The notes beneath the pieces are model-generated. The model searched no databases and was not told where the DNA came from. It saw only the letters and a list, made by a program, of their open reading frames with translations. Both the position numbers and the translations under genes were made by a program. Below are positions 29,208 through 39,546 of a stretch of 64,000 nucleotides of DNA, one piece after another; the stretch's first letter is position 1; each line of letters starts with the position of its first letter. The stretch spans positions 62,001-126,000 of the forward strand of contig JALOAJ010000001.1 in NCBI GenBank assembly GCA_023228885.1, written 5' to 3'. The stretch comes from Bacillota bacterium. GTDB lineage: Bacteria > Bacillota > Clostridia > Monoglobales > Firm-18.

Positions 29208-31855
29208 AAAAGATAATTAGTTGCTTTATTTTAATATTCGCATTTAACACAATTATGGTTTTCGCTTCATTTACTGATTTAGAAGGCGAAATCGGCGATA
29301 AAGCCCGGCTTCTCAATAGTTTGGGTATAATGAGTGGATACATAGACGGCTCATTTAAGCCCGCAAATGCAATAACCCGCGCTGAATTTGTTGTAAGCGT
29401 AATTCGAATGCTTGGGATTGATGACCCAAAAGGCGCTGACAAGCCGTATTTTAGTGATGTTGACAATGAGCATTGGGCATTTTCGAGTATACAGCTTGCG
29501 GCTGAAATGGGGATAGTGTCAGGTGTGTCGGGCGGTATTTTTGAACCCGAGGAATCGGTTATATTAAGCCATGCAATAAAAATGATAATTTATGCAAGCG
29601 GATATAACAATGTTTATCCCGAAGAATCAAGCCATTTTCAAGCAGCGCATCAAATGGGCGTTTTAAATAAAATAAGCTTAAAATCAGACGAAGCCATTAG
29701 CCGAGAAAATGCTGCTATAATGCTATATAATGCGCTTGCCGCACCTGCGATTGAGCTTATCAGCATCGGCGAAGGCAATAAATATGGCGTTGACCGCAAT
29801 TATACGCAGCTAAATAAAAACTTTGATATATATGAACTCAAAGGCATTGTTGAAATGGTCGGCGGCGTTTCGATTTACGGTAGGGGAAGCTTAAACGAAG
29901 GCATTGCAGTTATTAACGGTCAGGAGGTTTACACCGGGGGGCTTGATATAAATAAGCTTGTGGGGTATTATGTTAATGCCTTTGTTCAGAAAAAGGAAAC
30001 TGACGAACTTGGCGTTATAAAATATATTGCTGAAAATAGCCGAATGAACAATACATTGATAATCAACTGGGGCGAATTAACAAATTACAGCCCGGAAAAT
30101 CAAACCATAAGCTATTTCTCTGATGAGGGTTTGAAAAATAATACGGCAAGGTTGGCTGAAAATGCCTCAATGATGTATAATGGCCGTTTTGTGCCGTTTG
30201 ATTTTAAGCTTATGAATTCCGCCATGGCAAGTTTAAGGCTTATTGATAACAACAACGATGGTCTTTTTGAGGTTGTATTTGTTAGTGATTATCAAGTGCT
30301 TTTTGTGGGCTCTGTTTCAGAAAAGGATAGAATAGTTTACGATAAGTATGATGAAACTCTTAAGTTGACATTAGATGAGGGCTCAAAAGACTTATATTCC
30401 ATAACAAAGGACGGGCAGGCGGCATCGTTTGACGATATTGAAGAACATGATATATTACTTGTGACAATTTCAAATGACGAAGGCGCTAAGCGGAATATAG
30501 GCGTCAAGATTTTCAACAAGCAGGTTTCGGGTAAAATATCCGAAATAAGCAGTGACAGCCTTGTGATTGACAATAACCGATATATGCTAACCCCGTATTA
30601 TAAAGAAAAGCTTGATGATAATGCGATAAGAAAAGCCAATGTTTCAGATTTTGTTACAGCATATTTAGACGATAACAACCAACTTTTTACATTGGTAATT
30701 TCAGAAGATGGAGAACTAAAAACCGGCGTTTTGTTGCAAGCGGCAAAATCTATGGGGTTAGAGGGCGTATTAACTTTAAAAATTATGGATGCTTCAGGTG
30801 GGTGGAACATCTTCAAATGCGAAAAAAGGCTTGTTTCCAATTTCAAACAAGAAAATATAGATTTGATTCTAACAGAACTAAATGACATTGATGACGGAAA
30901 AATGACGCCGCGCCTTGTACAGTATAGATTAAACGAAAAAGGCAACGTTTATGAACTGCGGATTGCAGAAGCGGTTAGCGATGATGCAGAGTTAATAACG
31001 CAAGATGTTTTTAGAAAGTCGTCAGGAATAGAAAAAAGACTTTATAAGGGCAGTAATTTTGGTTTTTTGCATTCAAATTTGTCAACATCGCTAATAGAGT
31101 TTTTTATCGATAACGAAACAACAATCTTTCAATTTCCAAGCCTTGACAAAGCAATATATGAAAGCGATAATGAATATTATAAAAATATTTACGATCAGGA
31201 TAATTACAGCACAGCCGATTTGAAAAGTTTTGCAGGGAATACCGCCTATTATGTACAGCCCTATAATATGAGCAATGAAAGGTATACTCCTTTGCTAATT
31301 TATTTCAGCGAGGCTCCAGGCTCTTTTGATGTTGACGAAAATCAAAGCTATAAAATCATTAGCTCTGTGGTCACAATGGCAACGGACGAAGGGAATGTCA
31401 ATGGCGTGTATTATTATGAAGGGGGCGTTAAAGTAAAAACGGCAAAACCCTTCAAAGAAGGGCTGCCGTTGGTCGATAGTGAAAATAAACCGCTTGAAAA
31501 AGGTGATATAATACAGGTGCATATCAACCTAAAAGGAGAAATAGACGGTGTTAAGCATATAGCATCTCTAAATTCCGAACATTCGTTGATTAATATGGAC
31601 GCCACTTATGCACAGCATGTAATCGGTCGGGTTAAATCAAAGGAGGGCAATTATATCCTTGTTGAATATGGAACGGATAACGGGGCTGACAAGTTGTTTG
31701 CCTGCGTAGCCTCTAAGCCGACAACCGTTTATAAATACAGCAAAGACAATGACACGCTGATACAATATACAACTGCTGATTTACATGCGGGAATGGAAGT
31801 GGTAATCAGGCTTTATAACTCTGTAATTTATGAAATAATTATAGTTGAAAAATGA
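29204..31855 (+). CDS. Long surface protein with N-terminal SLH repeats (module B)
   Basis: This 883-residue exported protein has three SLH repeats just after the leader (about 24-190), then a long region homologous to the protein at 14321 over its whole length. Shared blocks include ING/V-GGLDINKLVGY, YNGRF and LIDNNNDGLFEVVF. It starts at a TTG overlapping the upstream stop by four bases, with GGGGGAGG upstream. Function is unknown. Since it is always paired with a C-terminal-SLH protein, the two may form one wall-bound assembly. Confidence 0.85.
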   Translation: MKKIISCFILIFAFNTIMVFASFTDLEGEIGDKARLLNSLGIMSGYIDGSFKPANAITRAEFVVSVIRMLGIDDPKGADKPYFSDVDNEHWAFSSIQLAAEMGIVSGVSGGIFEPEESVILSHAIKMIIYASGYNNVYPEESSHFQAAHQMGVLNKISLKSDEAISRENAAIMLYNALAAPAIELISIGEGNKYGVDRNYTQLNKNFDIYELKGIVEMVGGVSIYGRGSLNEGIAVINGQEVYTGGLDINKLVGYYVNAFVQKKETDELGVIKYIAENSRMNNTLIINWGELTNYSPENQTISYFSDEGLKNNTARLAENASMMYNGRFVPFDFKLMNSAMASLRLIDNNNDGLFEVVFVSDYQVLFVGSVSEKDRIVYDKYDETLKLTLDEGSKDLYSITKDGQAASFDDIEEHDILLVTISNDEGAKRNIGVKIFNKQVSGKISEISSDSLVIDNNRYMLTPYYKEKLDDNAIRKANVSDFVTAYLDDNNQLFTLVISEDGELKTGVLLQAAKSMGLEGVLTLKIMDASGGWNIFKCEKRLVSNFKQENIDLILTELNDIDDGKMTPRLVQYRLNEKGNVYELRIAEAVSDDAELITQDVFRKSSGIEKRLYKGSNFGFLHSNLSTSLIEFFIDNETTIFQFPSLDKAIYESDNEYYKNIYDQDNYSTADLKSFAGNTAYYVQPYNMSNERYTPLLIYFSEAPGSFDVDENQSYKIISSVVTMATDEGNVNGVYYYEGGVKVKTAKPFKEGLPLVDSENKPLEKGDIIQVHINLKGEIDGVKHIASLNSEHSLINMDATYAQHVIGRVKSKEGNYILVEYGTDNGADKLFACVASKPTTVYKYSKDNDTLIQYTTADLHAGMEVVIRLYNSVIYEIIIVEK

Positions 31856-34800
31856 TATATGAAAGGGTTTGTGAAAATATGCGAAACATACAGCTTTCAG
31901 TATTTTTGGCTGTAATATTCTTTTTTATTGGTTTTGAATGTTTGGCAGTAAACGCTGCAAAATTTGAATTTACTGTTGATAGATATGTTAGTGAAGGAAA
32001 TTATTCCATCGAGTACTCAGACGATAATGTCAGCCAGGAATCGATGATTTCACAAAGGATACCCGTTTTTGCCAATGGTCAGTATGAAATTAGCGCAGAT
32101 GTTTTCACTACATTTGGCGCTTCCAGTATAACCATCAGAGAGTTAACAGGCGAAAATGTCTTAATTAAACCAACCGAATTTACATTCCCGCAGTCTGAAG
32201 ATTGGGTTAATTTTAAAATAACTTTGGGAAAAGATGATTTCACGCTTAGCAATAATGTTGCATGGGTTGAAATTTATATTTCTGCATCTTCAAACCCGCG
32301 GAGCGCCAATACCGGGAAAGCATATTTTGATAATGTATCGTTTAAAGATTTATCAGATGGCGCAGAGCTTTTAAAAAACGGAGGGTTTGAGGATGGGCTG
32401 AGCGGTTGGAAAATCTATGGTGATACATTTGCCGGCATCAGCCTGAAAATCTATCGAAAAAAAGAAAACAACCATAATAGTGTGATTAGCGCCAATGATG
32501 CCGCTAAACAGGTTATTGAAAACACGGGGGGCATATTTTGTTTCTCGCAGGAGTTTTCCGTTTGGCCGCAGCAAAGCATCAAAGAGGTTATGTCTAAATT
32601 AAAATTTTCTATCGGTTTAGCTACTATCACTTTAGACTATTCAAATGACAGCATGACCTTGCACGAGGGCGATACCTTGGTAAAAGAAGCGCCGACTAAA
32701 TTAACAAGAAAGGTTAGATACCTTTTAAAAGTTACACAAGATGGCGGCGATATAAAAGTTGCTTTGTTTGAAGCCGGCAATGAATTTTGCCCTGTGAGCA
32801 TAATATGCGCCGATAAAACCTTCGAGCTAAGCGGGGATATTTCCTTTTTTGTTGAAAACCTCGGCTTAAACACTATTGAAGCAGAGCTGTTTGAGCCGGA
32901 AATTAATTATATATCACCGGTAATCTCCAGCCTTGATGAAGGCAATATAGGAGATGAATATCTGCAATTAGCATCAACCTTCGGCGCAAATATTTATTAT
33001 ATGTTAGACGGCGCAAACCCCAAAACCTCGGGAGTTCTTTATACCGGACCTTTTAAGCTGACGGAAGGTGATTACAAGGTGCGCGCCATTGCAGCTTTAA
33101 ATGGCGAGTTTGGGCAAGAAAAAGAATATAATTATTCTGTTATAAAAGTTATGGAGAGGTTTTCTTCCCAAACAAGCAGCAGCTTGGAATTTAGTGATGA
33201 AAACGCCTTTGCCATTGACAAGGGCATGCTAAATATTAGGTCGCAAGCGGGAACAGGCTTTGTTGCAATGTATAAAAAACATTCATTTGAAAATTTTTAT
33301 GCCAAAGTTGATGTGGTATTTGACCAAAATAAAAAAGATGTTTTTGAGCTTGTTTTTGGCTACGAAGATGAGAATAACTTTTACTCGGTGAAGGTTGACA
33401 GGCAAAGGGATACTTTTGAAATATGCAAGAATAATTCGGTTCTTGATGCAATTTCGGCGATAAGCTTAAAAGAAAATTTAAAGTATACAATTGAGGTAGA
33501 ATGTAAAGATGGGCTGGCAGAGGCTAATCTTAGGAGCCAAGAAGGTGAAATTTTAAAGGGTGCAATTGCGCTTTACTCCGGTCATGGTTTTATTGGGTTT
33601 GCTGTTTCAAGCCAAAGCAGGCAAATGGGAATTTTACAGGTTGACAATTTTGAAATAAACACAAAAAAAGTTCCCGAGCCTAAGAAAATAGTTGCATATC
33701 AAAACCCGGATGGCATCTATTTGGATTTGGTGGGCGTGACGCTTTTCAGCCCCAATCCAAACTATAAAGTAAGGTACACCTTGGACGGTTCCACTCCAAA
33801 TTTGGAAAGCAAAACTTTTGACGGTACAATACCGCTTACCCCTTCCGATAACGGCAAAATTCGGGTAACCGCTCAACCTGAACAAGAGGGCGTTTTGGTG
33901 GGCAATCCTATTGTTTTTGATTACTTGGTGCGCAGCGACAAAGAGACGGATAAAGGCAGCATTGTCGCAGATTATATGGTTCCTTTCGCTCTGTTCCAAA
34001 ATTACGAGCTGTTTTATCCTGATGCTCCGCTGTTTAGGTCGCTATCCGATGTTGATAGTTTGGCGGATATTGACACAGTTAGATATGAGGATATGAAAAC
34101 GCGTATGCTTGCAAGCATTCAAGCCGGGCTGAAGGGTTGGGGCTTTTATCTTCCAGTCAGCAAGGCAAGTTTTTTTGATTATTTGGACGACCAATTGAAA
34201 TTAGTAACCGAAATAGCGCAAGATGTGTATGAAGAAACCGGTGTGCATTTTATGGTGATGCCGCAGCTAAATGTCATTGAAGACTGGAATCCAACCGAAA
34301 AGCTGCTAACCGAATGTATGAAAAAGCTGTTGATTGAATACGGTGATTCGCCATATGTTACACATATAAACGGTATTCCTGCCTTTACCACATTTACCGG
34401 GGATGTACTTAGCCCTTCTCAATGGGCGGCGGTAAGAGAGAATATAGAAAACGACCCGGACATACCGGAAAGAAATAAAAAGTTTATATTGTTTATAGAT
34501 TTTCGCAGAATTAAAAGAACGCAAGTTTATACGGATTTAGTATATAAAAGATACATGGATGTTTGCGATGGGGGCTATTTGTACAGCAATCGACTGGATG
34601 CGGAAAATTCTTTGCTTGACCAAATGTTGGAGGGCGTTGAATCACGGCAAGAAAAAAAGTATATCAGAGGCTCGGTCGAATATATGTATTGGCGTCCGGA
34701 GATTGGGAACGCATCAAACCCGCAGGGTACAAGCGAAATCAGAAATATGCTCAAAGGCATGATGGAGCGGGGCGTGTCCCTCATTCATCTATGCACTTGG

Positions 34801-36762
34801 AATGATTACTCGGAAACTGCAGTAGAGCCGTCTAAAAACAAATCGTATGTTTTGGCTGATATACTCAATTATTTTTCAAAATGGATGGAAAATGGTGAGG
34901 AGCCGACTTGGCAGGAAGATGGAATTTATTTTTCGCAGCCGATTGAAGTTATGGTTGGCGAACATTTGCTGCTGGAAGTATTGGGGTTTAAAAGGACAAC
35001 AAAGGAAAAATTCGTAAAGCTGGAATTGGAAAACAATAAAGGAGAAATTGTTTACACCTCGAAAATTGAAACGGTTTATAATGATAGATTAACTGATATT
35101 GCTTTGAAAGTTCCAACGGATAATTTATACGGTTCGCTTTGGCTAAGACCAATTCTTTCAATCGGCGATACTGAAGGTAATTTAAGTGAAAAAAGGTATG
35201 GCGATTTCATTAGCATTAACAGGGTTACCCGTGCAAACCACATTGTTATTCACAGAAATATTAAAGAAATGCTATCAGAAGGTGAGATTATTGATATTAA
35301 GCCGTTGCTGGAAGGCAATGATGCAAATGCGACAAGCTTTGGAAGCTTTTCGAAATCGGCTGTTGAAAGCTTAGGGGTAAAGGTTTCAAATATTGAGCAA
35401 ATAAAAGATGTTAAAATTTATCGCGGTTCAAATGTAATGGGTGATATTGATGTTCAAAAGCGTCATTACCGGGTTTATAGTCATATAAATGAAAAAGAGG
35501 AAGCGCCGGAAGGCAAACAGCGGAGGACAATAAAGATAATGTGGCAGGGCGCGGCTGAAAACCAGGACAACTGGGGCGGCAAGCTTTTATTTGAGGGGGA
35601 TGTAAAAATAAATGGCTCCCTTGATTATTTGGCAAACAAAGCTTTTGAAATAAAAGAGGTTGACGGGAAGCCGATGCCTAAGTGGACATCCCAAACCCCC
35701 ATGCGCAAAGCATCGTCTGCAAATAAAGGTGTTAACGGGATTATAATAGACATTACTTATAATCCGAAAGACAAAATCACTTTAGATTTTGAAAGCCCTG
35801 CGTTAAAGGATATAACTTTCACCTTAAATGAGTTGGAAAGCGATGGCATATATATTGCTCAGTTATCGGATAACAGCGGTTTTACCAGTATATGTTTAAC
35901 GGATTATGACGTTTCAAAGCAGCCTATGACCGCCATGGATGAAAGTTTTGTCGATTTTACATACAATGTAGAGTATTATGATGATAACCCCATGTCCTTT
36001 TATTATGCCGAGGTTCAAACGGCGGATAATCGTTTTCTCAAATCAACGCCGATTTATATACAAAACAGCGAAGATGTTTCGCTAATCGATAGCGTGGTGT
36101 GGTCGGACGACAAAAAGGATTCGGCGCCTATAAAAATGTTGAATATTGAAAAATATTCGGGGATATTTTATTTTGAGGATGAGGCAGGGCAAAGCAGCGC
36201 AAGGTTTAAGGACTTTAGCGGTGCAGATAACACAATGAGCGGCGGCGGCAATATAATTAACAGGTCGTTTAGGGGATATGCGGATTCTTCGCCGGTGAGA
36301 GAGGGAAAAGGCATCAGCTTTAACGGAGAAGGGCAATTTGCTGTTTTTACAGACAGTATGGTTCCCATAGGCGCCAGCACCATTGAGTTTGACCTAAAAG
36401 TAAACAGCTTTACAAAAAATCAAAACTTGCTTTCCATTATTAACGGGGCGTATATTTTAAATATAATGCCCGGTGCAACTTTAAGGTTTACAAGGGCGTT
36501 TGCGTATGAGCACGGAAATATGCTAAGGAACACGGCTAACTCCACAAAAAAGCTGGAGAAGGGGAAATGGTATAAAATAGCTATAACAAATGACTGCAAA
36601 GTAGCGACCGTTTATGTAGACGACGAGCCGTGGTGTCAAATTGACAGCCCCGGACGCGCGCGAAACGGAGTGATGGTTCTTAGTAATTCGCCCGGCATTG
36701 CGACAAATGCATTTGACGGAAGCATTGATAACCTGAAAATTAGTGCGGTGCCATATCGATAG
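31852..36762 (+). CDS. Large secreted GH71-like glycoside hydrolase with CBM and LamG domains
   Basis: This 1636-residue exported protein has a CBM4/9-like domain (about 37-200), a second beta-sandwich, two chitobiase-C-like Fn3 domains (about 356-430 and 612-690) flanking a third beta-sandwich, a GH71-like barrel (about 700-1020), a linking region and a C-terminal LamG-like domain (about 1436-1636). The barrel holds MPQLNVIEDW, YMYWRPEIG and TWNDYSE (W983-E988), matching the WNDYGE-type motif of GH71 alpha-1,3-glucanases. The true substrate is open. The ATG overlaps the upstream TGA; an ATG at 31879 fits the leader better. Confidence 0.82.
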   Translation: MIYERVCENMRNIQLSVFLAVIFFFIGFECLAVNAAKFEFTVDRYVSEGNYSIEYSDDNVSQESMISQRIPVFANGQYEISADVFTTFGASSITIRELTGENVLIKPTEFTFPQSEDWVNFKITLGKDDFTLSNNVAWVEIYISASSNPRSANTGKAYFDNVSFKDLSDGAELLKNGGFEDGLSGWKIYGDTFAGISLKIYRKKENNHNSVISANDAAKQVIENTGGIFCFSQEFSVWPQQSIKEVMSKLKFSIGLATITLDYSNDSMTLHEGDTLVKEAPTKLTRKVRYLLKVTQDGGDIKVALFEAGNEFCPVSIICADKTFELSGDISFFVENLGLNTIEAELFEPEINYISPVISSLDEGNIGDEYLQLASTFGANIYYMLDGANPKTSGVLYTGPFKLTEGDYKVRAIAALNGEFGQEKEYNYSVIKVMERFSSQTSSSLEFSDENAFAIDKGMLNIRSQAGTGFVAMYKKHSFENFYAKVDVVFDQNKKDVFELVFGYEDENNFYSVKVDRQRDTFEICKNNSVLDAISAISLKENLKYTIEVECKDGLAEANLRSQEGEILKGAIALYSGHGFIGFAVSSQSRQMGILQVDNFEINTKKVPEPKKIVAYQNPDGIYLDLVGVTLFSPNPNYKVRYTLDGSTPNLESKTFDGTIPLTPSDNGKIRVTAQPEQEGVLVGNPIVFDYLVRSDKETDKGSIVADYMVPFALFQNYELFYPDAPLFRSLSDVDSLADIDTVRYEDMKTRMLASIQAGLKGWGFYLPVSKASFFDYLDDQLKLVTEIAQDVYEETGVHFMVMPQLNVIEDWNPTEKLLTECMKKLLIEYGDSPYVTHINGIPAFTTFTGDVLSPSQWAAVRENIENDPDIPERNKKFILFIDFRRIKRTQVYTDLVYKRYMDVCDGGYLYSNRLDAENSLLDQMLEGVESRQEKKYIRGSVEYMYWRPEIGNASNPQGTSEIRNMLKGMMERGVSLIHLCTWNDYSETAVEPSKNKSYVLADILNYFSKWMENGEEPTWQEDGIYFSQPIEVMVGEHLLLEVLGFKRTTKEKFVKLELENNKGEIVYTSKIETVYNDRLTDIALKVPTDNLYGSLWLRPILSIGDTEGNLSEKRYGDFISINRVTRANHIVIHRNIKEMLSEGEIIDIKPLLEGNDANATSFGSFSKSAVESLGVKVSNIEQIKDVKIYRGSNVMGDIDVQKRHYRVYSHINEKEEAPEGKQRRTIKIMWQGAAENQDNWGGKLLFEGDVKINGSLDYLANKAFEIKEVDGKPMPKWTSQTPMRKASSANKGVNGIIIDITYNPKDKITLDFESPALKDITFTLNELESDGIYIAQLSDNSGFTSICLTDYDVSKQPMTAMDESFVDFTYNVEYYDDNPMSFYYAEVQTADNRFLKSTPIYIQNSEDVSLIDSVVWSDDKKDSAPIKMLNIEKYSGIFYFEDEAGQSSARFKDFSGADNTMSGGGNIINRSFRGYADSSPVREGKGISFNGEGQFAVFTDSMVPIGASTIEFDLKVNSFTKNQNLLSIINGAYILNIMPGATLRFTRAFAYEHGNMLRNTANSTKKLEKGKWYKIAITNDCKVATVYVDDEPWCQIDSPGRARNGVMVLSNSPGIATNAFDGSIDNLKISAVPYR

Positions 36763-36773
36763 GGGGAAAAAGC

Positions 36774-39482
36774 GTGAAAGAAATAACAGTAGGCGTAGAT
36801 AAGAAAAATGGTCTGTTCTTTATTAACGAAAACAAAAAATGTCTTGATGACAGCGCCTTTATAAAGTTTTATGACAATATAGAATATTCAATTGGCATCA
36901 GTTTTAACAACAATTTATTAGAGGCGGACTTGTTTGCCGATAACGAACATATAAGAGGGCTTATTGCATATATTCCGGGGGAGGTTGACATAAAAACAGT
37001 AGGCGCAAAAAGATGTAATTTTGTCAAAGAAAAATATCTGCACCGACCCAAGGTTATGGATAAAAGCCTTGTGGTTGCTAATTTTATGTCGCCGTTTTCG
37101 TTGAATGCGGATTATGATTTGTATTTTCGCGATGCTCCCTTGCTAAAACCAACCGGCGATGAGGTTGAAGACACTGAGCTCCGCATGAAAACTGCCTATG
37201 AGCATGGAGTAACAGGCTTTGAGGTTTTTATTCCGTTGCCTGCAAAGGAGCAGTATTTTAAGTCTTTGGAGCTAATTTTTAGCGCTGCAAAAAGGCTGTT
37301 TAATAAAACCGGTATAGAGTTTTACATTATACCCAGAATAAATATAATAGACAGGTGGGAATTTTCGGCGGAATCGATAGCAGGGCTTATTATTGAGCTG
37401 CTGGATAAATACAAAGACAAGGGGCTTTTTAAAACAGCGGGCAGCTTTCTAATATCAACATTTAACGGAGATACCCTAAGCCCGAACCAATGGGAATACA
37501 TACAAAATAAAATAGAGCGGCATGGGCATAGTATTTTTTTATCGTTAGACATGGGGCGCATAAAAAGGACATGGAAGGAAAACGGCGGTTTTTGCGGACC
37601 GGTCTTTAATCGTTATTTAGAGGTTTGTGACGGGACATTTTTGTTTAGTCATTCAACCGATTATAAGCATCAAAACTTTTATTCCATGTGCAAGGCTTCA
37701 GAGCAATATACGCCTAAAAAGTATGTTATGGGAACAGTTCAATACGGGTATTGGCGCCCGGAGATTGGCTGCATTTTTTCGCCGCATGGCACAAGCATGT
37801 TTCGTGATGATTGGGAAAGAACGATACAGCAAAAAAATGCGGCAGTAAATATAACCACATGGAATGACTACTCGGAAGGCGCAATTGAACCTTCTTTCAA
37901 TAAGGGGCATGTTATTTGCGAAATAAATAATTACTACTGCAACCTTATGAAGGGTAAAAAGCGCGTCAACAATGAGATTTACATATCTTATCCCGCAGAA
38001 GTTTTTGTTGGCGAAAAGCTTGAAATTGAAGTACTGTCCTTTGATAATGACTTAGATGTTGCCCTAACTTTGGAAAGCCCCGACGGAAAAATAGTTTATG
38101 CATCCAATGCGGATAAGAGGGAAGATTCGGTTACTTTTGTTATACCTACTATAAAATTTGATAAGTATTTGTATTTGGTTCCTAAAATTGAAATTGGCGG
38201 TGTTGTCAAGCTGTGCGATTTTATTAATATGAACAGAATAACCCACAGCAATTACACATTTATTCACAGAAAGTTTTCGCAGCTGCCCGGGCAAAAGCTA
38301 AAAAAGGGTGAGGGAAAGCTTTATACCGGCTCATCTTATTTGGGTAATATGGACGAGCAGCAAAAGGATTACCAATATGGTAAATCCATAAGGATACTTT
38401 GGATTGGCGAATGTGAGAACTGGAACGGTCGTTTGATTTTTGGAAAAGGTGAGATTACAAACATTAAGCATTATTTTGAACAGGGTGAAAGCGTGAGGTT
38501 TGAAAATAATAAAGCCGAATGGGTTTCGCAAACTCCGTTTAAAACGGTTCCGTATGGAAATGTTGGGGTTGATGGTTTTTATATTCAAGGTCTGTTTGAT
38601 GAGGACGAAAGCAACATGTTGGAATTTGATAACGGAATTTGCGTTTCGTTTAAAATAGCGGATTTGAAAAAAGAGTTAATTGAAAAAAATATAGAAAACG
38701 GCGGGTTTATCCGCATAGAGCTTGCTGATAGAAATATTTCAGACGATAAGGGTGTTGAAATTCCCAAAAACATAAAAAACGCTATTTCTTATTTTTATTA
38801 TTATGACGGTAACCACAACAAGTCAATGCCCTGCTATCGTATAAGAAATAACAACTATGCTAAAATAAAATGTTTTGCTTATGATGAGGCTGAGGAAAAA
38901 ACGAAAAAAATCGAAATCTTTCAAGAAGAAAGCATTGTGGCTGATTTTGATTTGGAAAAAGCCGCCGGCTCATATTGCGCGGATTTAACCGGGAATAGGC
39001 AAATGTTGCTCGGAGGCGGGGCGGTAATCAACCGTTCTATATGGGGCGGGGCGGAGCGCTCGCCGAAAAACGGGCATTTTGACGGTGCGGATGATTTTAT
39101 GCTTTTGTCAGACAGCGCCGTGCCGATAGGGTCTAACCGCATTGAGATTACATTAAAAGCCAAAAAGCTTGGAGCGGATATAATAGATGTATATAACGGC
39201 GCATGGAAATTATCGTTGCTTGATAACGGGGCTGTTTTGCTTAGCCGAAAAATCGGTATGCTAAAAAATATTAAAACTTACGAAATCCTTACAAAGCCAA
39301 TTATTAAAGAGGATGTTGAATACAATATCACATTTTCAACCGATTGTGAAATGGTGAGGCTTTGGGTCAATGACGCCCTTGTAGGAGAAACACCGTGCAA
39401 AGGGGTTGCAAGGAATGGGCACACAATATTGGGGAAAAACTTTTGCGGACAGATAAAAAGGTTGAAAATTTCTATCCAATGA
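36774..39482 (+). CDS. GH71-like protein lacking a signal peptide
   Basis: This 902-residue protein aligns with the C-terminal two thirds of its upstream neighbour: half of a beta-sandwich (1-75), the GH71-like barrel (about 90-400, with YWRPEIG and TWNDYSE, W363-E368), and the LamG-like end (about 729-902). It begins at a GTG behind AGGGGG, 11 bp after the previous stop, and has no leader. Its first domain starts in the middle compared with the neighbour. It is either a cytoplasmic enzyme for imported oligosaccharides or a 5'-truncated copy that has kept an open frame. Confidence 0.78.
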   Translation: MKEITVGVDKKNGLFFINENKKCLDDSAFIKFYDNIEYSIGISFNNNLLEADLFADNEHIRGLIAYIPGEVDIKTVGAKRCNFVKEKYLHRPKVMDKSLVVANFMSPFSLNADYDLYFRDAPLLKPTGDEVEDTELRMKTAYEHGVTGFEVFIPLPAKEQYFKSLELIFSAAKRLFNKTGIEFYIIPRINIIDRWEFSAESIAGLIIELLDKYKDKGLFKTAGSFLISTFNGDTLSPNQWEYIQNKIERHGHSIFLSLDMGRIKRTWKENGGFCGPVFNRYLEVCDGTFLFSHSTDYKHQNFYSMCKASEQYTPKKYVMGTVQYGYWRPEIGCIFSPHGTSMFRDDWERTIQQKNAAVNITTWNDYSEGAIEPSFNKGHVICEINNYYCNLMKGKKRVNNEIYISYPAEVFVGEKLEIEVLSFDNDLDVALTLESPDGKIVYASNADKREDSVTFVIPTIKFDKYLYLVPKIEIGGVVKLCDFINMNRITHSNYTFIHRKFSQLPGQKLKKGEGKLYTGSSYLGNMDEQQKDYQYGKSIRILWIGECENWNGRLIFGKGEITNIKHYFEQGESVRFENNKAEWVSQTPFKTVPYGNVGVDGFYIQGLFDEDESNMLEFDNGICVSFKIADLKKELIEKNIENGGFIRIELADRNISDDKGVEIPKNIKNAISYFYYYDGNHNKSMPCYRIRNNNYAKIKCFAYDEAEEKTKKIEIFQEESIVADFDLEKAAGSYCADLTGNRQMLLGGGAVINRSIWGGAERSPKNGHFDGADDFMLLSDSAVPIGSNRIEITLKAKKLGADIIDVYNGAWKLSLLDNGAVLLSRKIGMLKNIKTYEILTKPIIKEDVEYNITFSTDCEMVRLWVNDALVGETPCKGVARNGHTILGKNFCGQIKRLKISIQ

Positions 39483-39546
39483 TGTTGCATTAGTTCGCCG
39501 GATATCGTTAAAGTTTGTTTTGATGAACAAGATTGGAGTTTTGTGT

